Assembly: GCA_031835245.1 (NCBI GenBank)
Contig: JAVKOQ010000183.1
Location: forward strand, 42,774-106,773
Length of the DNA: 64,000 nt
Direction: 5' to 3'
Origin: Balamuthia mandrillaris
Lineage: Eukaryota; Discosea; Longamoebia; Balamuthiidae
This document shows positions 35,139 to 47,935 of this stretch, one piece after another. The notes beneath the pieces are model-generated. The model worked only from the letters and a program-made list of their open reading frames with translations, was not told the DNA's origin and did no database searches. The first letter of the stretch is position 1. Every line of letters begins with the position of its first letter. Both the position numbers and the translations under genes were made by a program.

Positions 35139-38100
35139 TACTCCCCCTCTTAAGAAGAAGTGGAAGGTGAAGAAGATTGTTTGAGGAGATCCCAATAACG
35201 TTTGACGAGTTTGGGAGCATGAACATCTTTAGCAGGGATCCATTGGTTGTCAGAATGTGGGTAGCCTTTCCAATGAACAAAGTATTCACGCTTATTGGCT
35301 GGGCCTTTGTGATCAAGGATTTCATCTATTTCGTACTCATCTGGCAGGAGTTCATTAGTAGTCGAGTCCTCTGGGGGGGCAACGAGCTTCAGCTGGTTGG
35401 GGCTGAATTTGTCCGGGAGGGTAACACCGGTGCTGTCCTGGAGGAGATATGCACCACCACGATTGCGGCGGATGACTGTGTAGGGGCCAGAGTACTCAGG
35501 AAGAGACTTGGGAGACCTGGGAGGCTTGTGTAGCATGACTTTGGAACCAGTGGAAAATTCGCGGAGTGGCTTAGAGGAATCATGTTGAGCCTTGATGTTG
35601 GAGCTGTGCTTCCGGGTAGAAGATGCTGATGCCGGATAGACAATATCATGCATTTGCTTGGCATTCTCCAAGAGGAGAGTTTTGGTAGGAAGCTGGGAGG
35701 AGGAAGAAGAATAGTCTTGTGGAGTGGTAGTTGGGCGGGCGACCAAAGAACAGTTGGAAAGGGGAAGACTTGTGACAACGGGTGACGCGTTGGTTGATTG
35801 CGTATTGGGCAGCAGGAAGAAAGGTGTGCCAGTGAGACCAATCACTGTTAATGAGCTTGTTAAGGGTGTTGCGGGCCAGCTTGACATGGCTTTCTGCAGC
35901 TCCGTTAGCTCGAGGATGAAAGGCCGAGATGAACCGGTGCTCAAAGCCAGAGAGTATCTTGAGAGCTTTGATGATCATTTTGACGAACTCAGTGCCGTTG
36001 TCTGACTGAAGGATCTTAGGGAGACCGAAATCAGAGATGACTTGATACAGTACAGGGTGCGGGCCACGTCTTTAGCAGTCTTGGCATGGATTGGGCGGAG
36101 GGAAGTGAACCGAGTAGCGATGTCTGTGGTGACCAGAACGTAGTTGAAGCCTTTGGAAGAAGTGGGAAGTGGGCCAAACAGATCGATGGCGACGTGATCG
36201 AAGGGGTAAGTGGCGTGGATGGTTTTGAGGGGATGAAAGCCGTGTTTGGTGACATTGTGCTTAAGGCAGTCATTGCACTGTAGGCAAGTGCGGGAACAGT
36301 CTGCATGAAGAGTAGGCCAGTAATAGCCTTCATTCCAGATCTTGACGAACAAGGTTTCTGCTCCGTGATGTCCTTCTGTGTGGAACAGCTGCAGGAGGCG
36401 TTTTCATTCGGAGGTGGAAGGGAGTTTGCTGAGTCTGCCCTTGATGTGCCTGTTAAGAGCGGATTTGGCTGTGGATGGGGAGTTGTCAACCAAGGCGAGA
36501 GCCTTGAGGTCGCGGGGTTTGCGCTGAGCCAAGCGAGGGGCGTCAAGAGGGATGGAGGGAGGTGTAAGACCACCGTTGTCCCAGAAGGAGCGCGGGTACA
36601 GCCGAGAGAGACAGTCCTCGAGGATCATGTGAACACCAGGGCGGTGGACGATCTTGAAGTTGTACTCGGAGATGAGGAGAGCCCAATAGTTGAGGGTGTA
36701 GTTTTTACTGTTAGAAGTGAAGAGGTAGGACAAAGCCTTGTGATCAGAAAAGATTGTGAACTTGTTGCCATAGAGCCAATCGCTGAAGGAGCGGATGGCG
36801 AAGAGGATGGCGAGCATCTCTCGTTTGGTGGCAGGATAGTTGCGTTGGGCAGGGTTGAGAGCCTTGCTCGCGAACGCGATGTACCGGTGCTTGTTGTTGG
36901 GTCCGATCTGGTAAAGGACAGCGCCAACACCGAATTGGGAGGCATCGGTGCCAACCAAAAGAGGTAAGGATGGGTCATAGAGTGAGAGCACAGGTGGGTT
37001 ATAAGATGCGCTTGAGGGCGTCAAAGGCGTCCTGACAGTCTTGGTTCCAATGGGGACGGACATCCTTGATGTATCGGAGGGCGTCAAGGGGCCGAATGAG
37101 TTGGGTGAACATGGGAATGAAGTTGTGAAGGTAGCCTCAAAGCCAAGGAAGGATTGCATTTGTTTGCCAGTGGAAGGTACTTCGAGAAGTGCGAAGGTGG
37201 AGAGCTTGCTTTGGTCAGGAAGGATGTTGCTGCGGTCGATAATAAAACCAAGGATGCAGAGGCATTTGTACCTGAACTGACACTTCTCCCGATGGATACG
37301 GAGTCCTGCGGCGGTGAGAGTGAGGATAACGTGGATAAGGTGCTCGATATGTTCTTCCACACTTTGGGAAACGACAGCGAGATCATCGATGTAATGGGAA
37401 GTGAACTCGGCAATAGCGGCAGTGACAACGTCTATGAGGCGCTGGAAGTGCTGTACAACGATCTTAATGCCAAAAATGGCGGCGACGAACATGTAACGAC
37501 GACCGTTCCATGTGAATGTAGTTTTGACACAGTCTTCAGGAGCAATGGGACATTGCATGTAAGACCAGATAAGGTCGAGGGCGGAGATGATGAAAAAGCC
37601 TTGCACTTTGGAGATGATGCTGCGGATAGTAGGGATTGGGTATGTGAGGTCCAAAAGGAGCTTGTTCAGAAGGCGCGGATCGATGCAGACACGCCACTGG
37701 GTGATGTTGCCGTCAGCATCCTTCTTGGGTACGACGGTGAGAGGAGAGTTCCAGGGACTGTTGGGTGGGGCGAGCACGATGACGCCGGTACGCAGCCATT
37801 CCGCCACTTGCAGATCGATAATGAGCATTAAATGGTGTGGGATGGGGTATTGGTGGCGAAAGACAGGAGGGTGGTCTCCAGTGTCCAGATGGAGAACCGC
37901 TTCGGGGAGGGTACAGGAAGGTCCTGTCGGTAGAGCCTCATTCTCCTGGAGGTATTTCTCGATGGCTTCGAGAATACGCTTGCGGATGTGTTCCTTGACA
38001 GCTTTCACCAAACGTTGATGTTGGCATCGGGTGATGTCGTGGTCCTTGGAGCGAGGTAGTGGTTCCTCAGGGTAGTCGATTGGGATGTCTGTAATGCCCA

Positions 38101-39768
38101 TGCCGGACTTGCGCATGAAGTCGTGGCCCAGGATGATCGAATGATCATTTGGTTGAGGCAACATGGAGAACATGTGATGGAAACGGCGTTCGCCGAAGCC
38201 AATAGCGAGTGGCTCCATTTTGGCGGCACATGTAGCGGTGGTTTCACGGTGTCCGAGTTTGACCGTGTAGTTGGCTTGCTTGGTTTTGGCACGAACTAAG
38301 TCAACAATGGAAGGGTCATAAAGGAGTGGCTGGCACCAGAATCTATGACAGCGGTGACTTGACGGCTGTTGATGGTCATCGGGGCACAGATAGGGTCGTT
38401 GGGTCCAGGCATATCGTCAGTGACGGTGATAGAGTTGAGAGCCCGTTGTGACTCATAGAACTCGTCGTACTCCTTTTCATCTCCGATAGAGTCTTGCTGC
38501 TCAGCGGCAGGAGCGGGTGTGTTGCTCTGTTGTTGTGTAGAAGACATGGAGTTGAGGGAACGTGAGCTGGGAGAGGACTGGCGTGCTGGTAGTTGCGCGT
38601 GTGTTTGTTGCGGCAGTGTTGATGTGGGGTTGCGTGTTGTGGGAGCAGAAGATAAGGCTGGTGTAGCAGACGTAGCTGGAGAAGACTGCCGTTGTAGCTT
38701 GCAGGCCTTTGAGGTGATTTGCTATGACCTTTATCTTTCGAAGAAGGTTGTATAAACTCTGTTTCTATGAGGACTGCGAGCTCGAAAGTGGCGATGATGT
38801 CTTGTGGCTTGTTGCGAAGAGTCTGTTGCTTGTACTTCGACTTGATGTGGGGAAGAAGGGCTCATCCAAAGAAGAAGGCTTTGAGGTAGTCGTAGAAGGT
38901 GTCAGGAAGATGATTACAGAGTACAAAATACCGATCGATGAGTTGATGAACGCTTTCGCCAGGCTTCTGTCAAAACGACGTGACGGCCTCAATTGTTGTG
39001 GCCTCGATGTCTGGAAGGCGGTAGTGCTGATGGAAGAGGTCTCGGGCGACGTTCCATGGTTGGTCTCGTAGAGCGCTAATGGTCCAAAGACGTCTGTCTC
39101 CAACAAGGGTGGTGATGAGGGCTTGCGTCCATCTATCCTCAGGGAAGTTGTAGGCGTTAAGGTGATACTCCAGTTCCATGGTGTGAAGAGCGGGGTCCTG
39201 GCGCTTGCTGACGTCGAACTTAGGTAGTCCGGGAGGAAGGCGAGGCATTTTCTTCTGAGTAGGAGGGGAAGGAGTAGTTGTGTTGTTCTGTGTTTCTGGG
39301 ACAGAGACAACGTGTGTGCTGTTGGAAGCAGTTGTGTTGTTGACGGAAAAGTCAACGGGAGAGGGTGAACTCAAACGAGCTGACTGTATGGGAGAGATCT
39401 GTAGAACGGGCGAGGGAGGAGAAACAGCGGCAGCGGAAGTGTTGCATGTGGAAGAATTGCCTAGTGTGGCCGAGGTGGATGCGAGGAAAATAGCAAAGCT
39501 GTCTATACGTTGTTGTAACCGTTCCATGGCCTTTCTAGTGTGTTCTGCGACTTCGTCTAACTTGCGCTGTTCTTCTTCTTTGGCGACGCGTTCAGTCTCA
39601 GGACAGCTGGGGATGTCGAGCTCAAGTTGAAAAGATTGTTGGAGCATGCGAAGGTACTCCTGTTGTGCCTTGCGAAGCTGTTCACGGAGGGTGTCGAGAG
39701 CGGCTGTGGCTTCCATGATGTGCGTAGCACAAGAGGGGATTTGAATCACTTATGTAAGTCAAAAAAAA

Positions 39769-40003
39769 TGTTGGTTAAATCCAACCTTAGGAAGAAAAGA
39801 GTCGGTGACGAGACAAGGAGTGTATTCAAGAGAATAGAGGAAGGACAACGAGAGTGAATCTCCGACGTTGCTTCAAAGTACACCGAGAGAAAAGGGAAAA
39901 GGGAGAAAGGAAGGATGGGGGATACAAAAGAAAGGAGAGCTGAGGGTCCGGGACGGATCCAACATGAGGAGTCTTGAGATAAGTGTTGGTGATTTTACCA
40001 ACA
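39769..40003 (-). repeat. 5' LTR of the chromovirus
   Basis: Direct repeat of 34904-35138. The sequence just inside it (TTTTTTTTGACTTACATAAG on the element strand) should hold the primer-binding site, but I could not match it to a particular tRNA. Confidence 0.92.
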
Positions 40004-40099
40004 CGCTTATCTTTTCTCTTTCATGCATTAAATTACATTGGGGTCTCGTCACTTTGTTGTTTCTTTTCTTGGTTCTATTCTCTTTGTCTGACAAAAGTT

Positions 40100-40270
40100 A
40101 GTCTGAAAGCTCATTCAACACTTTTCACTTGTGACCTTGAATAACAATCAGGAAGGCATTGAGGATGAGGGAGTAAGAGAAGTAAGTGTACACTATGTAT
40201 GTACAATGCTTTCTTTTTATGTATAGAGAGGTGTTGCTCTCTTAGCAAATAAACTTCTAATTACTACTAT
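40100..40270 (+). repeat. R3 (putative LINE 3' end), fuller copy
   Basis: It runs from GTCTGAAAGCTCATTCAACA through GAAGGCATTGAGGATGAGGG, TACACTATGTATGTACAATG and GTGTTGCTCTCTTAGCAAAT to a TTACTACTA end. The same layout occurs at 49.69-49.86 kb. Confidence 0.65.
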
Positions 40271-40279
40271 AGGTATGTT

Positions 40280-40770
40280 CTTTGGTTTTCTTCCTTCCCA
40301 GCTTTGCCCAATGTTCCTTGAAGGCTGCCATGCTACTATGGTGCTCAATAACTGCTTTGGGCTCTGTTCTCCTCATGTTGCCAATCCATTTCTGAATTTC
40401 CTTGATGTTCTCTTGTCTTCACTTGGATCATCCAGATCCATTTGTTGGCTCTTCACAACTTCACAAAACCTTTTCCTGAGTTCCACAAATTCCCCTCTAG
40501 CCTTCTCCTTATTCTTTTCTTCTCTTAGCTACTGAGCAAAGGCTTTCACTACCTGCTTGTTCAAGGATGTTAACTCTGCTGGCCACCATGGCTTCCTTGT
40601 CCTGCTTGTTGTTGCTCTTACTAGTCTCTCTTCTCAACCAAACCACAATTATCTGCTGAATCCTTCAACTCAACTACCAGTGGCCAATGATTAGTCCATG
40701 GTTGCTACTTGTCACCAACTACCTTGCCCGTCCATCTCTATGCTATCACATGGGCCACAATGCTCTTTTG
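40280..40770 (-). mobile_element. LINE ORF2 fragment (end of endonuclease and linker)
   Basis: The minus strand reads PWTNHWPLVVELKDSADNCG, resembling the last strand of APE-type endonucleases (usual S-D-H is N-H here). It then reads RTRKPWWPAELTSLNKQVVK and EFVELRKRFCEVVKSQQ, the linker that follows the endonuclease in many LINEs. One stop interrupts it. It may come from the same LINE family as the 30-kb remnant. Confidence 0.65.
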
Positions 40771-40792
40771 TGTTGAGAATTACTCTCAATAT

Positions 40793-41305
40793 ATTAGTTC
40801 CGTTGCCCCCCTTCCTTTCTGTCAACATCTGTGACGTGGACTAATAATTGCCTGCTGCCACATCACTAGGCTTCTTCCTCATATTCTGTTGCTTGTTGGT
40901 AAAATTACCAACTCTATTCTACTTACTCCTCATGTTAGGTCTCTTCCTGGACCCTCAGCTTCCCCTTTCTTATATTTCTCCCTTCTTTCCCTTCTCTCTT
41001 TTCCCTTTCTCTCGGTGTACTTTAAAGCAATGACGGAGATCCCCTCCTGTTGTCTTCTGTAATACACTCCTTTTTAATCATTTGTCCCTTTCTTTTGTTA
41101 AGTTGGACTTAAGCAACATGCTTCCTTCTCTCTTTCTTTCAGTTAGTTAGTTTTGTTTACACCACACCTTTCCTTTTCTCTTTCTTTCAGTTAGTTAGTT
41201 TTGTTCACACCACACCTTTCCTTCTTGACACCCTTTGTTCCCTTGTTCTCTCTTTGAATAATACGTCTTGGCCCTATCTGTTTATGTTATTCACCCTTGC
41301 TAACA
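40793..41305 (+). repeat. dispersed repeat family R2, copy 3, split by a solo LTR
   Basis: The left part (40793-40893) and right part (41119-41305) together match the R2 copies at 24.6 and 32.7 kb. The junction ...CTGTTGCT / TGCTTCCTTCTCTC shows the LTR entered this repeat after it was in place. A short second copy of CTCTTTCTTTCAGTTAGTTA follows. Confidence 0.75.
40894..41118 (-). mobile_element. solo LTR nested in R2, with 4-bp target-site duplication
   Basis: An inverted chromovirus-family LTR: TGTTGGTAAAATTACCAACT at its left end and AAGCAACA at its right. TGCT flanks it on both sides (40890-40893 and 41119-41122). The uninterrupted R2 copies lack both the LTR and the second TGCT, which supports a real insertion and later LTR-LTR recombination. 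Confidence 0.85.
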
Positions 41306-41351
41306 TTTTTTTGATGGCTGGAACCATTATTCATGTGATTTCCCCTCAGAC

Positions 41352-41714
41352 ATGATGGATGTAAAGAACAAGAAATCCAAGATGATTTCCCCAACCGCCT
41401 TTGAGAAGTGTTTGGAATGCCATCAAGCTGCCCTTGAGAACGCCCACATTCACAACATGGAGGAGCTTGAAAAAGCCGCCATGGTATTGACCCTGGAAGA
41501 AGAAGAAGATGAGCAGAAGAAGGCAGTCTTCTTCAGCAACAAAATCGACTGGCTTTTGCAAGCAATCAACGACCTTGAGAACGGGAAGTTCCCTCTATTT
41601 TCCTGCCCTCCTGTCCCTACTTCCTCTGTTGTTCCCCCTTCTGTGACATCTAATCCACCATTGCAACGGACACAACTTCTGTTCATCCATCTGTCCTCTA
41701 TAGTCTTGAGATAA
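41352..41714 (+). other. orphan reading frame of about 120 codons, unknown
   Basis: An ATG-started frame (41352 or the next ATG) encodes SPTAFEKCLECHQAALENAH, an acidic helical stretch and a Pro/Ser-rich end. I recognise no domain. It sits among decayed retroelements and could be part of a gag protein; coding status is unproven. Confidence 0.3.
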
Positions 41715-41759
41715 AGGTCCACAGTCGCCTTCTCAAGGAGATATGGTGTTACATGAGTA

Positions 41760-43000
41760 TCTTTCTTCTTTATTAGCTGCATTGGTGTTTTAAGTACTGT
41801 AGCAGAGGAAGAGAACAGGAAGTGAAACTGTGGAAAAGTGGAGACGAGTACAGCACCCTTGCTGGCCCATTGGGTCACTGATGGTTGGTGATATGGCCCT
41901 TTTGTGTTTTTGACTTTGCTTTACAATAAAGATTTAGAAAATGTTGTGCTTTTGCAGAGTGACAGATAAACAGGAACGCTAATAGCAAAAGGTGTTTTGG
42001 TTTCATTTAGAAGCCATAAGGAGGCAGGTCCTCAATTATGATGTTTCTAAATGAAAGTAGACTCATTCAATCAAATTAATTATATAATACCCATGAGTTA
42101 ACCAAAGACATCCTAAGGAGGCTCATCAGATAGGCCACTTGCCATTGTCTATGGCCATGATGCCAACAGAACTTGTAGAAGTGACACTCACAGATATCTA
42201 CTAGATTTAATTCATCTTGGTAATGTTGATGGTATGGGGCTTGCTCCCAGTACTCTGAGGAATTAAGCTGAGTTTTGACTTGGTCAAACATACCATGGCT
42301 CTCTCATAGAGGGTTGAAATAGATCAAAATCCTTTGGATAACCACTGTTGGAACTGAAAAAATAAACAAAAACCATTTACAAGTTAGAAGTTGAATCACC
42401 TTGCCAAAGAAAAAACACAAATCTGCTTCATTAAACTCCATTCCTCTTTTTAGACATTGTCATTTTCCAGATGATACAAACTGAAGCCAAGTAATGGCAG
42501 CAGCTTTCCAACGATCAGGATAGGTTTTACACCCAAGGAGCTGCCACACAGCCAAGGATGATTGATAGAGCTCATTGAAAAGTTTGCAATGGTACTCTAA
42601 GCCAAAACATGTCCATTAATTCAAAACTTCCAAATGCAGCATCTGCTACCTGGTAAGGTCGAGTTGTCCATGGCCAGTGATCTATAAATATCCTTGCAGC
42701 AATAGAATACCAAGAGCTAGCCTATTCAAGGACAATTAAAGCCCAAGATCCTTGTGCTGATGGGCACAAAAGAATAGGACTCAGAAATGGCTCCAGATCC
42801 ACAACAAAGGGCTAACGTGAAGTCATTGAGAAAGCCCTATTTGTGAGGCTTCCTTGGGATGAAAACTTGAGGTCTCCTTGCTTTGATTCATGCTCACACA
42901 ACAGCCTGGAAGGCTCAAATCCCCACAGTGCCTCATTTGCAGTTGCCTCAGTGCCTGAAATGATTGCCATTTGGAAGCATCCCCTCAACAACGCCATAAC
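41760..43000. other. gene-free island DNA
   Basis: No supported gene, RNA or tandem repeat. The short minus-strand frames near 42.1 and 42.9 kb have no recognisable domains. Confidence 0.4.
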
Positions 43001-43330
43001 TTGCTTTACAAGAGAGTGTTGATAAAATCACCAACACTTTTATCCCAAGACTCCTCTCCTTTCTTTTGTATTCTCCACCCTTCCTTTCTCCCTTTTTCCC
43101 TTTCTCTCAGTGTACTTTGAAACTACATCAAAGATTCTCTCTCATTGTCCTTCCTCTATTCTCTTGAATACTTGTCTCATCACCAACTCTTTTATTCTTA
43201 AGGTTGGATTCAACCAAGAAGAGTTTACTATCTTTTTCTGACCTTTTTTTTTTACATAGCAACCCATGCTCTCCTGCAATGTCTATCTCAGGTAGAGAAT
43301 TTGGTTGGAAGATGAAACTACTTGTGTTGC
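43001..43330 (+). repeat. satellite-like unit split by a chromovirus LTR
   Basis: GCTTTACAAGAGAG at 43003-43016 and AGAGTTTACTATCTTTTTCT from about 43220 are the two halves of the 170-bp unit seen at 33.5-34.2 kb. Between them (43017 to about 43215) is an inverted LTR: TGTTGATAAAATCACCAACA ... GGTTGGATTCAACC. An AGAG-type duplication is possible but the right edge is blurred. Confidence 0.7.
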
Positions 43331-43416
43331 AAAACGATGACAGCAGCAATGGCAAGGAAAAATGGCAATGAGGCTATAGGGAAGAGGACAACAAAGGTGC
43401 AGAGGATCAGCATAAC

Positions 43417-43665
43417 TTGGTGGTGGATTCGCCTTGTCAAGAGGAAGGGACCAGTGTTGTGCCCAAGAGGAAGATTGATTCAATCTTTATAATCAATATA
43501 GTATATCCCCCTCTAGGGGATACTGTGGATGACTTTATAGTCGCCTTGGCTATGATAGAGAAAAGAATCCTGGATGTGGTCAAGGAAGGAAGACCCCTGA
43601 TTATTGAAGGAGATTGGAATGCCAGGGTTGGAAAGGATCTGATAGTAGAGGCGAATCTACTTACG
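43417..43665 (+). mobile_element. LINE endonuclease fragment
   Basis: The frame IDSIFIINIVYPPLGDTVDD, then GRPLIIEGDWNARVGKD, matches the internal motifs (N-x-Y-x-P and GDxNAxxG) of APE-type endonucleases in LINE ORF2. Similarity ends abruptly where the decayed gypsy gag begins. Confidence 0.7.
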
Positions 43666-43749
43666 CTCTCTGCCTTTGCCCTGCACCAACTGCCTCACAA
43701 CATCGCTTTTTCATTTACTTCTTCAGCCCCTTCTGCAAAGAACTGATCC

Positions 43750-46700
43750 TTTCCCTGAGATCTTCCCAAGTTTGACCTGGACGATCCAAAGATTTTCAAC
43801 CTATTGACTTGTATCCGTGCTCTTGAGTTCCATTTGCAGGATGACCAGCTGCCAGAACGTTGGTACAAAGCCCTTATCACGAGCATTGTTAACCCTTCTG
43901 CCATAGCCTGGGCTCTTTCCCACCTCGATCTCCCTGGAACTCTGTGGACCTCAATCAAAGCAATATTTTTTAATCACTTTGTTCTGCAAAGCTTTAACTT
44001 CATGGCCTACAAAAAGCTCTGTTACCTTCAAGCTGCCCATTCTATCAGCGAGAAAATCTCGGAGATGTGCAATCAGATTATTCTACTGCCACTACCGGAC
44101 TTTCTATCCACACTGTGTAACACGGTTAACAAGGACCTTCAACTGTGTTTGACATCTGCTTTTGCTACCAACCCACCCAACGACTTTAATGAAGCTGTTG
44201 TTACTGCGATAGCTATGGAAGCAAGCAAACTTGCCGGCCATCCAACTTGCATACTCGCGAAAGCCCCTTCCATTGCCTTCTACTACCTCACCTCTACCTT
44301 CTAAACCAACTTCTTCCATGTCTACTGCTGAGCAACACAAATGCTATAAATGCAAACAACAAGGCCCATCCATTCATGTTAATTGCCCTTACGCACCCCT
44401 TTTTCATGTGAATAAACCCAGAGTCACTTATGTGCTGTCCCTTTCTTGATCTGCAGGGTTATTCTTCATCAACATAACAACCATTTTTTTTAAGCAAACT
44501 CTTCACAGCAAGAATAGTATAACCTTGCCACAATGAGCGACAACAACAAGCACGGCACTCAACATTGGGACAATTTATCCCCTGCAGAACTTTGTCTTCT
44601 CATTGAAAAGGAGCAAGCCTCCATTCGAACACCTCAAGGTCACACAGGACGAGCTCCTTGAATCTCTGGGCAAAAACTAGACAGTCAATGAGGATGAAAC
44701 CTTCAACCATCTAACGGCCACAAAACAGGAACTCTACTCTGCAGAGCAACACATCCAGGAACTGGATCACACTCTACAGCAAGCAGAACAGAAAGACCCC
44801 CAATACCTCTCCAAACAGCTCAACAGCCTCAAGCTTCAAACTTCCAACATCTCCTTCCTCGTAAAAGCTGATGATGTCCTCCTTAATCAATGAGTCTTTG
44901 AGTGCTACAAGTCCACCATTACCAACACCATCACATACATGGACAAACAGTTCGACACCCTTACCTGCCTCATGAACAACATTGCAGACCGCCTTGAACA
45001 CATCAAGCTCAACCAGGTAGTCATAGCCCAATGGTAACGACACTCAGAGCCTGAGAAGGTCAAAGAAGGTGAAGAGAGCCTCTTCTTTAAAAGTCCACCC
45101 CACATAGTGGACACCCTACCATGCAGCTGACACACCATTCGCAAAGCACCCATTATTCTCCCCTTCAGCACAACCTACCTCTCTGGACTCTCCTTCATTT
45201 TCCTCAAAGATTCTAACCAGTCTGCTTGCCTACAACCCTGAAGGTAACAACGACCTGGAACCCTTTCTTCAGCAACTGGAGAACAACCTTCAGATTGTCA
45301 TGCCCCAGCATGAGGAACATGGCCCTCGCAAAATACACACAAGGGTCTAAGACTGCTTCCAACTGGGTGCAAAACAATATAGTTATACCTTGCTTGTCAT
45401 CATTGTGCTCTCCTCACTCAACTGCCAGTGGAATTCTTCCATCCTTCCAGTCCCCAAAAAGGACAAACATGGCAAATGGTCAAAAGTCAGGATCTGTATT
45501 GACCCTGGTGGCATTAATCCTCTCCTTACAAACAACAAGTACCCTATCGAGGACACCAAGGTTCTCATTGAACAAGCTCTAGGCCTCAAATGGGCTACCC
45601 TATTGGACCTCGTCTGGTCCTACAACCAAATCATGGTTTACTCACCTCACCAGGAAAAGCTTACCTTCATATGGCATGGTGTATGACTCAAGTTCATGGG
45701 TGCACCTTTCAGTGTCAAGCATGTCCAGACTGTCATGTACTGCTTTATTGCAGCCACCCATCGCCTCCTTATTGACATCTTGTCTCACTATATGGATGAC
45801 ATCTTGGTCTTCACCAAATCCTCTTCACTGGAACAGCACATCAGTGACATTGTCAAAGTCATTGATGCCCTCACTGTTGCAGGCCTCCATCTCCGCCTCG
45901 AAAAATGCCAGTTTGGTTATACACAAGTTCGACTCCTTGGTCATATCATATCGAAGAGATGGCCACCTACCCGACCTAGAGAAAATCTCTACCTTTGCCA
46001 CTCTACCTACTCCCACCATAGGCAAACAAATACAGAGCATCCTAGGTTTTACCAACTTCCTTCAGGACTACATTCCTCGCTATGCAGAGATTGCAGCACC
46101 TCTTGAGCCTCTCCGGAATGTCCATGATATCCGACCTTATTGGAATGATGACTGTCAACAAACACTTGATACTTTCAAGCACGTCATCTCCAGTCCAACT
46201 ATCCTAAGCGCACCAGATTGGGACAAACCCTTTTGTGTTGGCACCAACACTTCTTAGCATGGTGTTGGTGCTGTACTCTACCAAGTAGATGACAACGGCA
46301 AGCATAACTACATTTGCTTCACCAGCAAGGCTCTTAACCCTGCTCAACACAATTATCCTTCCATCAAAAGAGAGCTGCTTGCCATCATCTTCGTCCTCTG
46401 CAGGTTCCACTACTACCTCATTGACTGATGCTTCTTACTCTACACTAACCATAGACCTCTTTGCATCTTTTCAACATGAAAGACCTCAATAGCATGCTCA
46501 TGCACTGGGCTCTTGTGATCCTTCACTATGATTTCAAAGTTTTCCACCAGCCTGGCATTCACCGTATCTTGGAAGACTCCCTTTCACAGTTGTACACCCC
46601 TTCCATCCTCAGCAATACACCGCTGAATGTTTCTCAAGTTCCTCAGAATGCCAAAACTCTGGCCCCAAAGCCCAAAATCAACAACATCGAACTTGATGAC

Positions 46701-47720
46701 AGCCAAACACTTGGCTCCTTCACATACATTAAACAACTTTGTCAAGGACCTTCTCAGCAAAACGGTTTCTCCACTTAACAAACATCAACAAATCTTGGAA
46801 TAACTCCCCTCCATTGGCCACAAAGATGCTGAAAGCCTTCTTTGCAAAGTTCTTAAGGTTACTTCTGGCCCAACATTCGCAATGACTGCCACAATACTGC
46901 ACACCATTGCAAGGAATGCCTTCACTTCAACGTCATAGGACTCAGCTTCAAGGAAGGGAAAAGTAGCATGTATCGACTGCTTCACTGTATGCTACTTTTC
47001 CCTTCGAGCATATCACCATCAATCTTACCAGCCCCTTGCAAACAGACTTCATGGGCTATCAATACATCTTCATCATCATGGACATCGCCACATGTTTTAT
47101 GATTCTCTGCTCTCTCAAGGACAAATCTGCCAAAGAAGTCTCCCACGAGTTTGTCAAGATCATTTGCAAACTCAGCTTCCCCAAAATCGTCCAGTCTGAA
47201 AACGGCTCTGAATTGTCAACAAAATCATGTCTGCAGGACTTGACTAGGCAGGTTTCGACCACTGGTTCATCTCTTCATACCACCCATGAGCCAACAGAGC
47301 TGCAGAAAGCCACATCAAGCTCACCAAATCCATGCTTCTGAAATCTCTTAAAGGTGACCTCAGACACTGGTCTACTTTCCTCCCCACTGCACAATTCGCC
47401 TTAAATCAGTGAATATCCTGTTGCTCAGACCCCCTTTGAGCTCTTCTTTGGCAGGCCTCTTTCTTACCAAACAACTACTTTAACAGCATATCCAAGCTAA
47501 AAACTCCACGTGAGATCATTTCTCTCACCAAGGTCATATTACAAATCATCTACCCCTCTATCTACAAAAAGGTTGCCAAATACTCCGCCAACGTAGAAAA
47601 ACACTTCAATGTCAACAACGAAATCATCCATTTCTCTCCTGGGGACAAGGTGATGCTGAAAAACTCGTCAGCAAACTCCAAAACTGATCCCAAATTTCTC
47701 AGTCCCTTCATCTTATGTGC
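43750..47720 (+). mobile_element. second Ty3/gypsy element, heavily decayed
   Basis: Gag starts FDLDDPKIFNLLTCIRALEF and parallels the chromovirus gag at 39.1 kb. A CCHC-like knuckle (CYKCKQQGPSIHVNC) lies at 44.35 kb, with a degenerate histidine spacing. A coiled-coil-like stretch at 44.55-45.04 kb contains stops. Reverse transcriptase (SILPVPKKDKHGKWSKVRIC; YMDDILVFTKSS), RNase H (GVGAVLYQVDDNGKHNYI) and integrase (LQTDFMGYQYIFIIMDIA; QSENGSELS) follow in shifting frames with many stops. No LTR pair was found and there is no chromodomain in view. It is an old relative of the 35-40 kb element in the opposite orientation. Confidence 0.82.
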
Positions 47721-47754
47721 CGTCCCTTTCTTGATCTGCAGGGTTATTCTCCAT

Positions 47755-47935
47755 CAACACAACAACCATAACAACAACCACAACAACCACAACAACCACA
47801 ACCATAAGAACTACTACAACCATGACAACAACAATGACCACAACAACTATTACAACCATAAAAACAATGACAATGATAATGACAACCACAACAGCAACAG
47901 CAATGGCAGTGACAATAGGTTCTTGTACTCTTTTT
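47755..47935 (+). repeat. (AAC)n-type low-complexity array 1
   Basis: A degenerate CAACAACCA/ACAATGACA array. Frames through it encode Asn/His/Asp runs and are not counted as genes. Confidence 0.85.

Larger units (their letters stand above)
34904..40003 (-). mobile_element. Ty3/gypsy chromovirus, nearly complete, with LTRs
   Basis: LTRs of 235 bp at 34904-35138 and 39769-40003 begin TGTTGG, end CCAACA and differ at about six sites. On the minus strand the order is gag (from ATG 39713, with one TGA at about 38970 before QKPGESVHQLIDRY), then protease (VIDSGASHSF, 38.3 kb) and a frame break. Reverse transcriptase follows (SALDLIWSYMQCP, YIDDLAVV), with an out-of-frame patch near 37.0 kb, then RNase H (VGTDASQFGVGAVL, SDHKALSYLF). 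Integrase comes next (CLQCNDC, AIDLFGPLP, HPRANGAAESHVK), then a chromodomain (DEYEIDEILDHKG, YFVHWKGYPHSDNQWIP). A polypurine tract AAGAGGGGGAGTA (35151-35139) abuts the 3' LTR. Chromodomains can steer integration to modified chromatin. No matching target-site duplication is visible. Few lesions suggest a fairly young, probably inactive copy. Confidence 0.93.

Noticed and set aside
36305-37831. Plus-strand frames of about 220 codons inside the chromovirus
   Set aside because: They are antisense to reverse transcriptase and RNase H, which are clear on the minus strand.
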